From positions 806,001-870,000 of the forward strand of contig NZ_JAHSPG010000001.1 in the NCBI RefSeq assembly GCF_019130065.1: DNA of 64,000 nt. Direction: 5' to 3'. This document shows, piece after piece, positions 24,535 through 34,249 of this stretch. Numbering within the stretch: the first letter of the stretch is position 1; the number at the start of each line of letters is the position of its first letter. This DNA is from Pinibacter aurantiacus. Its GTDB lineage: Bacteria > Bacteroidota > Bacteroidia > Chitinophagales > Chitinophagaceae. The position numbers and the translations under genes were made by a program. The notes beneath the pieces are model-generated. The model did not search any database. It was not told the DNA's origin and worked only from the letters and a program-made list of their open reading frames with translations.

Positions 24535-26538
24535 ATGATTTCGCAGGAAACGATACAGCAGATATTAAGCAGAATTGATATTATTGATATAGTTGGTTCA
24601 TTCGTAAAATTGAAAAAGCGAGGTTCCAACTATATTGGCCTATGCCCATTTCACAATGAAAAATCCCCTTCCTTTTCGGTAAGTCCCTCAAAGGAAATTT
24701 ATAAGTGTTTCGGATGCGGTAAAAGCGGCAACGGTATCGGCTTCATCATGGAGCACGAAAAGTACACCTATGTGGAGGCGCTTCGCTGGCTGGCCAACCG
24801 CTACAATGTGGAAGTAGAGGAAACCGAAACCAGCCCGGAGTATAAGGCACACCTTCAGGTGGCCGACAGCCTGCACGTGATCAACGCATTTGCGCAGAAA
24901 TATTTCGCAGATATTTTGATGAACAACGAGGAAGGTCAGGACATAGGCCTGAGCTACCTGAAACAACGCGGTTTCCGTGAAGAGGTCATTCAAAAATTTC
25001 AACTGGGTTACTGCCTCGAAAGAGGAAATGCTTTCGCAAAAACGGCCATCGCCAATCAATACAACCCAGAGTATTTGCAGAAATCCGGTTTGGTCGTACT
25101 CCGCAACGACGAACTATTAGACAACTATCGCGGTCGTATCATTTTTCCTGTTCATAACAACACAGGGAAGATCATTGGTTTTGGTGCCCGCATCATTAAG
25201 AAAAATGATAAGGCACCTAAATACATCAATACACCGGAAAACGAGCTGTACCTAAAAAGTAAAATTCTTTACGGCACTTATTTCGCACGCCAGGCCATTG
25301 ACAAGCAGGATGAGTGCTTGCTGGTGGAAGGCTATACAGACGTTATTTCCCTGCACCAGGCCGGCATTGAAAACGTAGTGGCTAGCGGTGGTACCTCACT
25401 TACGCAGGACCAATTACGCCTTGTAAAAAAATACACGAACAACTTAACCATTATTTACGATGGTGATGCCGCTGGCGTGAAGGCTGCATTGCGCGGACTT
25501 GACATGGCGCTCGAAGAGGGCCTGAACGTAAAGCTGGTACTGATTCCAGACAAAGAAGATCCAGATAGCTACGTAAATAAAGTTGGTACCACTGCCTTCC
25601 GTGAATTTATTGCAGCCAATAAAAAAGACTTCATTCTTTTTCAGCTGGAAATTGCTTTGAAAGACGCATCAGGTGACACTACCAAGAAAGCCGCGGTTGT
25701 AAACCAGGTTGCGGAAAGTATTTCCAAAATCAACAAGGCCGAAGATTTTACAAAACAGCAGGACTATATTCGCCAGTGTTCAGAAATCCTTAGGATTGAA
25801 GAACATGGTTTCACAACGCTGGTAAATAAATTCATCCGGGAAAGAGTAAGCAAGCAGGAAACAAAACAACAACAACAGGGCCCTGCTCAAAATTCTGGTC
25901 CCGCACCTGATGGTGATTTTCCTTTCTTTCCGGAACCCATGTACGATGAAGATGGGTTTGAAATTCAGGGTCCGCCGCAACAGTTCCAACAGCAGGATGA
26001 CACCATCAATCTTATTTTAAAAGATGAGTTGCAGGAACGTTCCGTGGTACGGGCATTGCTGGAATTCGGTTTGAAAGAATGGGAAGGAAAGAAACGCGTA
26101 GCCGATTATTTTTTTGAAGAAATGGTAGACGATGATCTGTTTGACAACAAACAATTATTGCACATCATTCAAACATACAAAGCCTGGTACGATGCAGGTT
26201 TGGAACCAACATCCAAAAATTTTCTTTACCACGAAGATCCGTCGGTTAGCTCCATAGTTGTTTCCATCATGGACTTCCCCTACGAGCTTAGTCCGAAATG
26301 GAAAGAGGAATATGACATGCCGGTAGCCTCACGGGAAGATGTATACGTACAGGAAGTAATTTCCACACTTAACTATTTAAAGCTTCGAAAAATAAAGCGC
26401 CTTATCGAGCAAAACCAAAAGGACCTCGAACAGCCCCACACCAGCGACGAGCAAATGATGCTCCTACAGACCCACATGCACCTGAAACAATTGGAGAAAG
26501 ATATTTTGAAGAAGGTAGGAACGGTGATATTGAAGTAA
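24535..26538 (+). CDS. dnaG: DNA primase
   Basis: 667 residues from the ATG at 24535 (a TTG 9 nt earlier is less likely). CHC2 zinc finger C37, H40, C58, C61 (LCPFHNEKSPSF...YKCFGCG), catalytic core with the TOPRIM residues LLVEGYTD and IIYDGDAAG, a Gln/Pro-rich linker (ETKQQQQGPAQNSGPAPDGD) and a C-terminal helical region that should bind DnaB helicase. It makes RNA primers for replication. A pure heptamer repeat lies directly upstream. Confidence 0.97.
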   Translation: MISQETIQQILSRIDIIDIVGSFVKLKKRGSNYIGLCPFHNEKSPSFSVSPSKEIYKCFGCGKSGNGIGFIMEHEKYTYVEALRWLANRYNVEVEETETSPEYKAHLQVADSLHVINAFAQKYFADILMNNEEGQDIGLSYLKQRGFREEVIQKFQLGYCLERGNAFAKTAIANQYNPEYLQKSGLVVLRNDELLDNYRGRIIFPVHNNTGKIIGFGARIIKKNDKAPKYINTPENELYLKSKILYGTYFARQAIDKQDECLLVEGYTDVISLHQAGIENVVASGGTSLTQDQLRLVKKYTNNLTIIYDGDAAGVKAALRGLDMALEEGLNVKLVLIPDKEDPDSYVNKVGTTAFREFIAANKKDFILFQLEIALKDASGDTTKKAAVVNQVAESISKINKAEDFTKQQDYIRQCSEILRIEEHGFTTLVNKFIRERVSKQETKQQQQGPAQNSGPAPDGDFPFFPEPMYDEDGFEIQGPPQQFQQQDDTINLILKDELQERSVVRALLEFGLKEWEGKKRVADYFFEEMVDDDLFDNKQLLHIIQTYKAWYDAGLEPTSKNFLYHEDPSVSSIVVSIMDFPYELSPKWKEEYDMPVASREDVYVQEVISTLNYLKLRKIKRLIEQNQKDLEQPHTSDEQMMLLQTHMHLKQLEKDILKKVGTVILK

Positions 26539-26806
26539 TGGAGAATTGAAAGTGGAGAGTGGAGAGTTATAGGTACTCAAGCTCAATACATTTTTTTTGA
26601 ACTTAGCTAATAGCCCTGATTAAACTTTGCTTGCGACGCTCCGTTCGGCAGTTGTAATTCTTATGATCTGTAGAAAGTCTAACTTCAAAACCTCCACCTG
26701 CTAAAATAAAAAGTCCCGCAAATGCGGGACTCTAAATATTTACTTTAACTGTTACGCGGAAATAATTTTCAATTAACTCTCAACTCTCCATTCTCAATTC
26801 TCAACT
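26538..26806. repeat. GAGAGTGG / CAACTCTC inverted pair between convergent genes, with a terminator inside
   Basis: Left arm 26538-26568 begins at the dnaG stop; right arm 26774-26806 ends at the YdeI-like stop. The ~200-nt interior holds the terminator at 26701-26731 and otherwise nothing recognised. Confidence 0.85.
26701..26731 (-). terminator. Intrinsic terminator of the YdeI-like gene
   Basis: Stem AGTCCCGCA/TGCGGGACT (26712-26731) with a 2-nt loop. On the minus strand it is followed by TTTTATTTTAG. Lies 73 nt past the 26805 stop. Confidence 0.85.
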
Positions 26807-27488
26807 ACTTATCCGAAGGTGTTTTTCTTCCCTCTCCCAGCCTTTCAATTGCTGTCTCAATTCTTTTCAAACGTGTTTCTTCTTTTCTTGCACCGGTGAT
26901 CCAGTTCACGTACTCTGTTTGATTAGCAGCAGAAAGTTTTTCAAAAAATGTTGTTGCCACTTTACTCCGTCTTAATGCTTTTGCAAAATCAGGAGGCGTT
27001 GCTACTGTTTTCTTTTTTGTAGGAACAGCAACAGCAACATCATCATCACCTTCTTCTTCCTCTTCAAAAACTTCTACTTCTTCTTCAATTACAACAACGG
27101 CTTGTTCATTTTTGTGGAACCTGATGGCCGTCCATACATGATCAAGTGTTACCTCACTCACATTCTCAAACCCTGCATCAGTAAGCATTTGCCAACTGCA
27201 TGATCTGTTTAGATTAGAGGCGATCTTGGAAGTAGATTTTGGATAGGCTACCCAAAATTTCCCTTCGTTGTTCAATGCAGGTAAAACATCTGCAAGTATA
27301 CCATTCAGCTGACACTCGTTGATGGCAAATACAAGCGCAAAGTCAATTCCGCGCGATTTCAACAACGGCGTTACATTTTTTGCAAAGAATAATTTACTGA
27401 ATTGTTTTTCGATTGTAGATGGTAAACCCTGAATGAGCAAGTTCTTTTCCTCTTTTAACTGAAGTTTCTCAATCACATTTTGCGACAT
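26805..27488 (-). CDS. YdeI/OmdA-type protein with DUF3052-like N-terminus
   Basis: 227 residues. The N-terminal half (LQLKEEKNLLIQGLPSTIEK, ADVLPALNNEGKFWVAYPK, SWQMLTDAGFENVSEVTLDH, WTAIRF) looks like DUF3052. A long acidic linker rich in Glu and Val follows (about 130-155). The C-terminal third (PPDFAKALRRSKVATTFFEK, QTEYVNWITGARKEETRLKR) is the YdeI/OmpD-associated domain, sometimes linked to protection against peptides or bacteriocins. Function in this organism is unknown. It is monocistronic with its own terminator. Confidence 0.8.
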   Translation of the reverse strand: MSQNVIEKLQLKEEKNLLIQGLPSTIEKQFSKLFFAKNVTPLLKSRGIDFALVFAINECQLNGILADVLPALNNEGKFWVAYPKSTSKIASNLNRSCSWQMLTDAGFENVSEVTLDHVWTAIRFHKNEQAVVVIEEEVEVFEEEEEGDDDVAVAVPTKKKTVATPPDFAKALRRSKVATTFFEKLSAANQTEYVNWITGARKEETRLKRIETAIERLGEGRKTPSDK

Positions 27489-27575
27489 ATTTCAAACGTT
27501 TAATCTATTAGGTTAAAAAAGTTGCAGAAGTGCAAAGGTAGACTAATTGTGCGTTTTATGAAATATAGATCGCAT

Positions 27576-27612
27576 AAAAATCCCCTTTTGTCTATAAAAA
27601 GGGGATTTTTTA
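27576..27612 (-). terminator. Intrinsic terminator after the M48 protease gene
   Basis: Stem AAAAATCCCCTTTT / AAAAGGGGATTTTT (27576-27589, 27597-27610), T tracts on both sides. It lies 45 nt beyond the 27657 stop. Confidence 0.85.
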
Positions 27613-27617
27613 CTTGT

Positions 27618-27644
27618 TAGAGACAAGGCAATGCCTTGTCTCTA
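27618..27644. repeat. Palindrome AGACAAGGCA/TGCCTTGTCT, copy 2
   Basis: TAGAGACAAGGCA and TGCCTTGTCTCTA around one central A, between the protease stop and its terminator. Copy 1 is at 4540-4560. Confidence 0.85.
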
Positions 27645-27656
27645 CTGACAATAACC

Positions 27657-28487
27657 TTATTTAGAGGCGTTTGCAGCCGGTTTGTAATACTTTAAAGCTT
27701 CTGGCATGATCTGTTGCAGTTGAGCAATCCTGGTAGATTCTACAGGGTGAGTGCTCAACATTTCAGGCGGACGGCTGCTACCTTCGCTTGCTTTTTCCAT
27801 TCTTTGCCATAAAGGAATTGCCTCGCGTGGATCATAACCCGCCATTGCGCAGAAATACAGACCGAATTTATCTGCTTCCAACTCGTCTTTACGTGAGAAC
27901 GGCAACATCACTCCCACTTGTGAACCCACGCCATAAGCGGTCATGAATAATTGCTGTGTAGCAGCTGGTTTGCTTGCCAGCATAACACTCAGTGCTTCTC
28001 CACCATACTGTTGCACAAGCCCCTGGCTCATGCGCTCGCTACCGTGTCTTGCAACTGCGTGCATTACTTCGTGTCCCATTACAACTGCCAGTGCATTTTC
28101 GTTTTGTGTGATAGGCAACAATCCTGTATACACAACGATCTTGCCACCGGGCATACACCATGCGTTAACTTCATTGGATTGAACAAGGTGGTATTCCCAT
28201 TTATAACCTTGCAATTGATCGGACATATTGTTTGCTGCAGCATATTGTGTTACTGCATTTGCGATACGCTGGCCCACACGTGCAACCATCTGTGCATTCT
28301 TATCGGCAGTTGAAACTACTTTAGCCGAATCGAGGAACTGTGTGTATTCGGTCAGTGCCATTGCCTGCACCTGGGATTCAGGGACAAGGCTTAGCTGGCT
28401 TCTCCCGGTGAATGAATTCCGGGTACAAGATGACATCATTGCCGCAACGGACAATGGTAATAGAAAGGTTGAAATTATTCTTTTCAT
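27657..28487 (-). CDS. M48-family metallopeptidase lipoprotein (LoiP/YcaL-like)
   Basis: 276 residues. Lipobox MMSSC with Cys21, zinc site HEVMH (139-143) and downstream third ligand in DELEADKFGLYF, and NAWCMPGGKIVVYTGLL typical of the family. LoiP/YcaL-type members are periplasmic or outer-membrane lipoproteins degrading misfolded or unassembled proteins. It is followed by a palindrome and a good terminator, and is transcribed alone or from the plsY side (103-nt gap). Confidence 0.92.
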   Translation of the reverse strand: MKRIISTFLLPLSVAAMMSSCTRNSFTGRSQLSLVPESQVQAMALTEYTQFLDSAKVVSTADKNAQMVARVGQRIANAVTQYAAANNMSDQLQGYKWEYHLVQSNEVNAWCMPGGKIVVYTGLLPITQNENALAVVMGHEVMHAVARHGSERMSQGLVQQYGGEALSVMLASKPAATQQLFMTAYGVGSQVGVMLPFSRKDELEADKFGLYFCAMAGYDPREAIPLWQRMEKASEGSSRPPEMLSTHPVESTRIAQLQQIMPEALKYYKPAANASK

Positions 28488-28590
28488 AACGATGCTGATT
28501 ATACAGTATTCTTAAACAATCATCGTACCACCCGGTAGTAGATCACTAAAACCCGGTAATAAAATGTGCTCGGTTGTATCTGAACGAAGG

Positions 28591-29250
28591 TTAATCTTTG
28601 ATTTCGCGACGACGCTGTTTTCTGCGGTCGCGGTATTTCAGGATAGGCACTTTACTTTCTGATCCTTTTAGGATCCTGCTGATATTTTTCTGGTGCGTAA
28701 GAATCACCATCAAAGCTACGGCCACCGCAAAAATACGGTAAGCATGATTATCAACATTAAAGATTACAAGGATAAATATGGGAAATGCAATGCTCGCAAG
28801 AATAGAGCTTAACGATACAAAGCGGGTAAGGTATAATACCAATAAAAAAACACCAACACAACAAAGAGAACTCCAGGGCGAAACACCCAACACCAGACCA
28901 AACAAGGTTGCTACACCTTTTCCACCTCTGAAATCTGCCCAAATTGGGAAAATATGTCCCAACACAGCCGCCAGTCCCAGGCCTATTTGCAAATTGGTTC
29001 TGGCAAAATCATTTTCAATTATGTAAGGAAGAAGATAAACAAGTTTTACAGCAAGCAAGCCTTTCAGCATATCCACAATCATCACAAATGTGCCCCATTT
29101 TGAACCCAATACGCGGAAGGTATTTGTTGCACCGGCATTGCCGCTGCCATATTCGCGAATATCAATATCAAAAAAGTAACGGCTTACCCAAACGGAGGTA
29201 GGTATTGATCCAAGCAAATAAGCCAGTACTATAATCAAAGCTTCTTTCAT
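28591..29250 (-). CDS. plsY: Acyl-phosphate:glycerol-3-phosphate acyltransferase
   Basis: 219 residues, about five membrane helices. Family motifs LGSIPTSVWVSR, GSGNAGATN (35-43), AVLGHIFPIWADFRGGKGVAT and SLSSILASIAFP. PlsY makes lysophosphatidic acid from acyl phosphate, the first step of phospholipid synthesis in bacteria that lack PlsB. The basic tail (KYRDRRKQRRREIKD) is longer than in many homologues. Its own -7 box is at 29276. Confidence 0.95.
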   Translation of the reverse strand: MKEALIIVLAYLLGSIPTSVWVSRYFFDIDIREYGSGNAGATNTFRVLGSKWGTFVMIVDMLKGLLAVKLVYLLPYIIENDFARTNLQIGLGLAAVLGHIFPIWADFRGGKGVATLFGLVLGVSPWSSLCCVGVFLLVLYLTRFVSLSSILASIAFPIFILVIFNVDNHAYRIFAVAVALMVILTHQKNISRILKGSESKVPILKYRDRRKQRRREIKD

Positions 29251-29275
29251 TTGAATATCGGGTGTAGTTGGAAAT

Positions 29276-29283
29276 CAAAAATA
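29276..29283 (-). promoter_or_regulatory. -7 box of plsY
   Basis: TATTTTTG on the minus strand, exact TAnnTTTG, 25 nt before the plsY ATG. Confidence 0.5.
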
Positions 29284-29322
29284 GGGAAAACTACCTTAAA
29301 AAATTCGTCTTCCGCCTTTCAT

Positions 29323-30135
29323 TTACTGCATTTTAAGACAAATCCAACTATTCCTCTCAATCGTTTCTACGTTTTTCAGGTTATTCTTTAAAGCTTCTTC
29401 AAGTATAATTTCTCTATCGGTATGCAGTAAACCGCTTAGTAACAAAACGCCATCTTTTGCAAGATGTTGTTTCATCGACGATAAAAATTGAAGGATTACA
29501 TTACGGTTTATGTTAGCAAGTATAATATCGAATTGTTTTCCCTCGTTTAGCTCATCGGCGCGATACAAATGTATTTTATTGCAATGATTTCTTTCCAGAT
29601 TTTCGTCAGCATTTTCAATGCTCCATTGATCATTGTCAATGGCAGTTACAGATGCAGCATTTTCTTTTTCTGCTAGAATTGCCAACACTCCTGTGCCTGT
29701 TCCAAAATCAAAAACCGATTTCCCTGAAAAATCCAATTCCTGCATTGCCTGGATCATCATGTAGGTTGTGGCGTGATGGCCCGTGCCAAAACTCATTTTC
29801 GGAGTAATGATTATCTCGTGTTTTACATTCGGGACCGGAGCATGAAAATCGGCCCTGATCGCGCAATAATCTCCAACCACAACCGGCTCAAAATTCTTCT
29901 CCCACTCTTCGTTCCAGTTCTTGTCTTCCAGTTCGCTTTTTACAAAATGCAAATCATTTATGGTGCAATAATTCGTAAATGCGTCTTCATCAAAATCTTC
30001 TACCGGCACAAAGGCTTTCAGCTTTTTCCTGTCTTCTTCAAACCCTGTAAATCCCATGCCTGATAGTACAGCAATGAGAATATCCTTTTGTTCTTCTTCA
30101 AGAGGAGAAATGAATGCAAATTCGAGATATGCCAT
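29323..30135 (-). CDS. prmA: Ribosomal protein L11 methyltransferase
   Basis: 270 residues. N-terminal substrate-binding part (YLEFAFISPLEEEQKDILIA) then the Rossmann methyltransferase with motif I VFDFGTGTGVLAILA, preceded by MSFGTGHHATT, and ANINRNVILQFL as motif IV. PrmA trimethylates L11. It uses an ATG 16 nt after the start of a CGCAGA-type repeat arm and stands 72 nt upstream of plsY in the same direction. Confidence 0.95.
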   Translation of the reverse strand: MAYLEFAFISPLEEEQKDILIAVLSGMGFTGFEEDRKKLKAFVPVEDFDEDAFTNYCTINDLHFVKSELEDKNWNEEWEKNFEPVVVGDYCAIRADFHAPVPNVKHEIIITPKMSFGTGHHATTYMMIQAMQELDFSGKSVFDFGTGTGVLAILAEKENAASVTAIDNDQWSIENADENLERNHCNKIHLYRADELNEGKQFDIILANINRNVILQFLSSMKQHLAKDGVLLLSGLLHTDREIILEEALKNNLKNVETIERNSWICLKMQ

Positions 30136-30150
30136 TTTTGATTTTTTTTA

Positions 30151-30269
30151 GAACGCAGACTTTCATGATTGTCATGATTTGTAGGATTTGAAATTGACAG
30201 CGCACAAGCATCGTTCAATCTCAAATCTCAAATCAATAAATCTTAAAAATCATGAAAATCTGCGTTCTC
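30151..30269. repeat. GAACGCAGA/TCATGATTG inverted pair between pnp and prmA
   Basis: Left arm 30151-30195 (GAACGCAGACTTTCATGATT, GTCATGATTTG) and right arm 30230-30269 (AAAATCATGAAAATCTGCG). A second pair, GATTTGAAATTGA (30185-30197) and TCAATCTCAAATC (30215-30227), lies just inside. Confidence 0.88.
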
Positions 30270-30275
30270 CTTTAT

Positions 30276-30307
30276 AAAAAAAGTGAGCCGTTTTGCAGCT
30301 CACTTTG
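30276..30307 (-). terminator. Intrinsic terminator of pnp
   Basis: Stem AAGTGAGC/GCTCACTT (30281-30288, 30298-30305); on the minus strand followed by TTTTTTTATAAAG. 23 nt past the pnp stop. Confidence 0.88.
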
Positions 30308-30329
30308 AATAAAAATTATGTGTTCGCAA

Positions 30330-32501
30330 TTAAGCTTGCTGATCGCCTTGAGGTTTTGGCATGCCCTCAGGTTTTGGCAACAAGATCTTGCGTGATAATT
30401 TGAATTTACCTGTTTTAGGATCTGTACCTGTAAGTTTCACTTTCACAACATCACCTTCTTTCAACACACCTTCGAGTGTTTCAAGACGTTTCCAGCTTAC
30501 TTCAGAAATGTGCAACAATCCTTGTTTGCCAGGAAGGAACTCAACAAAGGCTCCATAAGGCATGATGGATTTTACAGTAGATTCATAAACTTCTCCTACT
30601 TCAGGAACAGCAACGATACCTTTGATCCATGAAACAGCTTTGTCAACTGATTCTTTCTTGGTACCGAAGATGCTAACCTCACCCATGTTGTTTTTCTCTT
30701 CAAGGTTGATGGTTGAACCTGTTTCGCGTTGAATTTCCTGGATCACTTTACCACCTGGTCCGATAACTGCACCGATGAATTCTTTATCGATGAACAATTT
30801 CACCATACGTGGAGCGTGAGGCTTCACATCTGCTCTTGCAGCAGGAACAGCTTCGTACATAGCTTTCAGGATGTGCATACGGCCACGGTTTGCCTGAGCA
30901 AGTGCCTGGCGCATGATGTCCATGCTTAAGCCATCTACTTTAATATCCATTTGCACACCGCAAATACCATCGCGGGTACCGGTTACTTTAAAGTCCATGT
31001 CACCAAGGTGATCTTCATCACCAAGGATGTCTGTCAATACCGCAAATTTTCCTTCTTTAGTGATCAAGCCCATTGCCACGCCAGAAACGTGTTTAGGAAC
31101 AGGAACACCCGCGTCCATTAACGCCAGTGAACCAGCGCAAACAGTAGCCATAGAAGAAGAACCGTTTGATTCCAGGATATCACTTACAACACGCACCGTG
31201 TAAGCGTAGTCGCTACCCGGCATCATTTGTTTCAATGAACGCATTGCAAGGTTACCGTGACCAACTTCACGACGGCCGGGACCTCTCATTGGTTTAATTT
31301 CTCCTGTTGAGAACGGAGGGAAATTATAGTGTAAAATGAATTTTGAATACTCAGAATTTGCAGCGCTTTCAACAAGCAACTCGTCCAATGGTGTACCCAA
31401 AGTAACAGTTGTCAATGATTGCGTTTCACCACGTGTGAACAATGCAGAACCGTGCGGAGTTGGAAGAAGGTCTGTCTCCATTGCAAGAGGACGAACATCT
31501 TCTAATCCACGTCCATCAAGACGTACGCGGTCGTTCAAAATCATGTCACGCACTACATGGTATTGCAGATCGTGATAATAATTTTTCGCAAGTTTCTTAA
31601 CCTTATCATCAAGATCTTCGCCCTCTGCTACATTGTATGCAGTTTTCAGATGAGCAAGAAGTTCTTCCTGAATTTCGTCAAATTTATCACCACGCTCATG
31701 TTTGCTGCTTTTTGACTTAGCCACTTCATAAACTTTAGAAGTAGCGAACTCATTTACTTTGCCACGCAATTCTTCGTCCTGAGCAGGTTTAGTGTATTCT
31801 CTTTTTGTAGTGATTCCTTTCGCTGCACGCAGTTCTTCCTGCGCTTTTACCTGTATGCGGATTGCATCGTGAGCAATTTCGATCGCTTTGATCAGGTCTT
31901 CTTCGCTACATTCTTTAGATTCACCTTCCACCATCATGATGTTCTTATCAGTGGCAGCGATGATGAAATCCATATCAGCAGTTGCAAGTTGGCTGCGGTA
32001 TGGGTTAACCACATACTCGCCGTTGATTCTTGCAACACGAACTTCAGAAATAATTTCCTGTACAGGAATGTCAGAAACAGCAAGTGCTGCAGAAGCTGCA
32101 AGACAAGCCAGAGCATCCGGCATAACTTCCGGATCGCTTGAAACTAATGTTACAAGTACCTGAACATCGCAAAAATAATCTTCAGGGAACAATGGACGCA
32201 AGGCGCGGTCAATAAGGCGGGAAATCAATACTTCGTAGTCGCTCAATCTTCCTTCTCTCTTAAAAAATGAACCGGGGATGCGGCCTGCTGAAGCAAATTT
32301 TTCCTGGTAGTCTACCGTTAATGGGAAAAAACTTTGTCCTTCTTTAGGCTCTTTGTTTGCTACTGCTGTAGCGAGGATGATACAGTTGCCCTGGCGTACT
32401 GTAACTGCGCCATCTGCCTGACGGGCAAGTTTACCGGTTTCAATGGTAACCGTGCGGCCGCCACCTATATCAAATGTTTTACTTATTGGCTGTAATAGCA
32501 T
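30330..32501 (-). CDS. pnp: Polyribonucleotide nucleotidyltransferase
   Basis: 723 residues from the ATG at 32501 (a TTG at 32528 opens a longer frame but homologues start near [13 protein letters not shown]). Two RNase PH cores around an all-helical linker, with [31 protein letters not shown] and [14 protein letters not shown]; then a KH domain ([19 protein letters not shown]) and an S1 domain ([20 protein letters not shown]). It degrades RNA phosphorolytically from the 3-prime end. The rpsO-pnp gene order is conserved across bacteria. Confidence 0.97.
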   Translation of the reverse strand: MLLQPISKTFDIGGGRTVTIETGKLARQADGAVTVRQGNCIILATAVANKEPKEGQSFFPLTVDYQEKFASAGRIPGSFFKREGRLSDYEVLISRLIDRALRPLFPEDYFCDVQVLVTLVSSDPEVMPDALACLAASAALAVSDIPVQEIISEVRVARINGEYVVNPYRSQLATADMDFIIAATDKNIMMVEGESKECSEEDLIKAIEIAHDAIRIQVKAQEELRAAKGITTKREYTKPAQDEELRGKVNEFATSKVYEVAKSKSSKHERGDKFDEIQEELLAHLKTAYNVAEGEDLDDKVKKLAKNYYHDLQYHVVRDMILNDRVRLDGRGLEDVRPLAMETDLLPTPHGSALFTRGETQSLTTVTLGTPLDELLVESAANSEYSKFILHYNFPPFSTGEIKPMRGPGRREVGHGNLAMRSLKQMMPGSDYAYTVRVVSDILESNGSSSMATVCAGSLALMDAGVPVPKHVSGVAMGLITKEGKFAVLTDILGDEDHLGDMDFKVTGTRDGICGVQMDIKVDGLSMDIMRQALAQANRGRMHILKAMYEAVPAARADVKPHAPRMVKLFIDKEFIGAVIGPGGKVIQEIQRETGSTINLEEKNNMGEVSIFGTKKESVDKAVSWIKGIVAVPEVGEVYESTVKSIMPYGAFVEFLPGKQGLLHISEVSWKRLETLEGVLKEGDVVKVKLTGTDPKTGKFKLSRKILLPKPEGMPKPQGDQQA

Positions 32502-32593
32502 AAGTTGTGTTTTTTCATAGCAACACAATCAAGCTAGGTGGGAATAACGGGGTTGCTATGATCTTTTAATGTTAATTGTAATTCGCTAACATG

Positions 32594-32636
32594 CAAAAAA
32601 ACTATTCCCAACCATAATACACAGTTGGGAATAGTT
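32594..32636 (-). terminator. Intrinsic terminator between rpsO and pnp
   Basis: Stem ACTATTCCCAAC/GTTGGGAATAGT (32601-32612, 32624-32635); on the minus strand followed by seven T. As in other bacteria, read-through may feed pnp. Confidence 0.85.
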
Positions 32637-32653
32637 TATATATACATCATAGA

Positions 32654-32926
32654 TTATTTTCTGATTCCTAGTTTTTCGATCAGCGCGCGGTAAGCTTGCA
32701 GGTTGTGCTTGCTTAAGTAAGTTAACAAACGTTTTCTTTTACCAACCAGTTGCATCAATCCACGGTGAGTAGAGAAATCTTTTTTGTTAGCTTGCAAGTG
32801 CTTTGAAATTTGGCTAATGCGCTCTGTTAAAAGAGCAATTTGGCCCTCGATAGAACCTGAATTGGTAGCGTTTCCACCAAAATCTGCGAAAATTTTTGCT
32901 GTCTTTTCTTTTGTTAAATACGGCAT
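32654..32926 (-). CDS. rpsO: 30S ribosomal protein S15
   Basis: 90 residues with S15 signatures SGSIEGQIALLTERISQISKHL, KKDFSTHRGLMQLVGKRKRLL and YLSKHNLQAYRALIEKLGIRK. Primary binder of the 16S rRNA central domain. First gene before pnp, with a TACATTTG promoter box upstream. The N-terminus MPYLTKEKTAKIFADFGG is the Bacteroidota form. Confidence 0.97.
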   Translation of the reverse strand: MPYLTKEKTAKIFADFGGNATNSGSIEGQIALLTERISQISKHLQANKKDFSTHRGLMQLVGKRKRLLTYLSKHNLQAYRALIEKLGIRK

Positions 32927-32980
32927 CTCAATTTCTTTTTAAAAAAACATCCGATTAAAAATTCTTAATTAATTTGGCTG

Positions 32981-32988
32981 CAAATGTA
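32981..32988 (-). promoter_or_regulatory. -7 box of rpsO
   Basis: TACATTTG on the minus strand, exact TAnnTTTG, 54 nt before the ATG. The 32989-33163 stretch toward the next gene is AT-rich without other features. Confidence 0.55.
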
Positions 32989-33163
32989 TAACAATTAAAT
33001 TAAACGGCCATATTAATACCCAATTTTTACCTATAATTGCATATTAAGATCAAAAACCGTCTCGAAAGGACCATATTTCGCTAATAATCACTTTTTTAGC
33101 CCCGTTTTTCAATAATCACACTACATTTACACGTTTAGTTACAATGAGTTAACAGGTTTACAC

Positions 33164-34168
33164 ATGGTAAAATTCGGTTTAATTGGTTGCGGGAACATCA
33201 GTTCCAGGCACGCAGAGCAAATAGCACGCGTGGGCAAGTTACAGGCAGTCTGCGACATCGTTCCGGAAAAAGCACAGAAACTGGCAGATAAATTTAATTG
33301 CAAAGCCTACTCTTCGGTGAAAGAAATGTTCAAGAGTGAAAAGCACCTGGATGTTGTGTCTGTGTGTACCCCCAATGGCCTGCATGCAGAACACTCAATT
33401 GCCGCACTAAAAATGGGCTTTCATGTGCTTTGTGAAAAACCGATGGCTATTTCTGTTGCCGACGGATTTTCGATGATCGCCACCGCAGATGAAACCGAAA
33501 AAAAGCTATTCGTCGTAAAATCTTCCCGGTATAATCCGGCCATTATTTCCCTTAAAAATGCGCTGGAGAACAACGCATTAGGCAGAATTTGCAGCTTCCA
33601 GCTGAATTGCTTCTGGAACCGCCCTCCCGCTTATTACGAAAACAGCTGGAAAGGCTCGGCCGACCTTGATGGAGGAACATTGTTTACACAGTTCAGCCAT
33701 TATCTCGATGTTCTTTGCTGGATGCTGGGCGATTGCAAAAATGCTTCCGGCATAAGAAAAAATTTCACCCATGGAGAAAGCATTGCCTTTGAAGATACCG
33801 GTAGCGTTGTACTGGAAATGAAAAGCGGTAGCATTGGCGGCATCAATTGGTCCATTAATACTTTCAGGAAAAACATGGAGGTATCGCTGACAATTATCGG
33901 CGAAAAAGGGATCGTGAAACTGGGCGGAGAATACATGAATACAATTGAATATCAATCAATTGAAAATTACTCGCTTGAAGTTAGGGGTGTTGATAACCCT
34001 GCGAACGATTATGGATTTTACCGCGGTTCCATGAGTAATCATGACAAAGTGTATGATAATCTAATAATGGCGCTAAAAGATCCGGCACATCCTTTTGTAA
34101 ATGGAAATGATGGACTAAAAACAATTGAATTGATCCGGATGATCTACCAAAATGCGCCTTTGGTCTGA
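33164..34168 (+). CDS. Gfo/Idh/MocA-family sugar oxidoreductase
   Basis: 334 residues. N-terminal NAD(P)-binding fold with FGLIGCGNISSRHAEQIARV and CTPNGLHAEHSIAALKMGFH; catalytic Lys in LCEKPMAIS (90-97); C-terminal dehydrogenase half with WRNN-like WKGSADLDGGTLFTQFSHYLD. Such enzymes oxidise UDP-GlcNAc-derived or other nucleotide sugars (WbpB type) or free sugars. Two glycosyltransferases follow on the same strand, so a role in surface polysaccharide precursor formation is likely but not proven. Confidence 0.9.
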   Translation: MVKFGLIGCGNISSRHAEQIARVGKLQAVCDIVPEKAQKLADKFNCKAYSSVKEMFKSEKHLDVVSVCTPNGLHAEHSIAALKMGFHVLCEKPMAISVADGFSMIATADETEKKLFVVKSSRYNPAIISLKNALENNALGRICSFQLNCFWNRPPAYYENSWKGSADLDGGTLFTQFSHYLDVLCWMLGDCKNASGIRKNFTHGESIAFEDTGSVVLEMKSGSIGGINWSINTFRKNMEVSLTIIGEKGIVKLGGEYMNTIEYQSIENYSLEVRGVDNPANDYGFYRGSMSNHDKVYDNLIMALKDPAHPFVNGNDGLKTIELIRMIYQNAPLV

Positions 34169-34249
34169 TTTGTCAATATATAATTACAGATAAAGAATTA
34201 TCTTTTGCGCAACAACACATTTAGTTGCACAAAAAATGATGTAACAAGC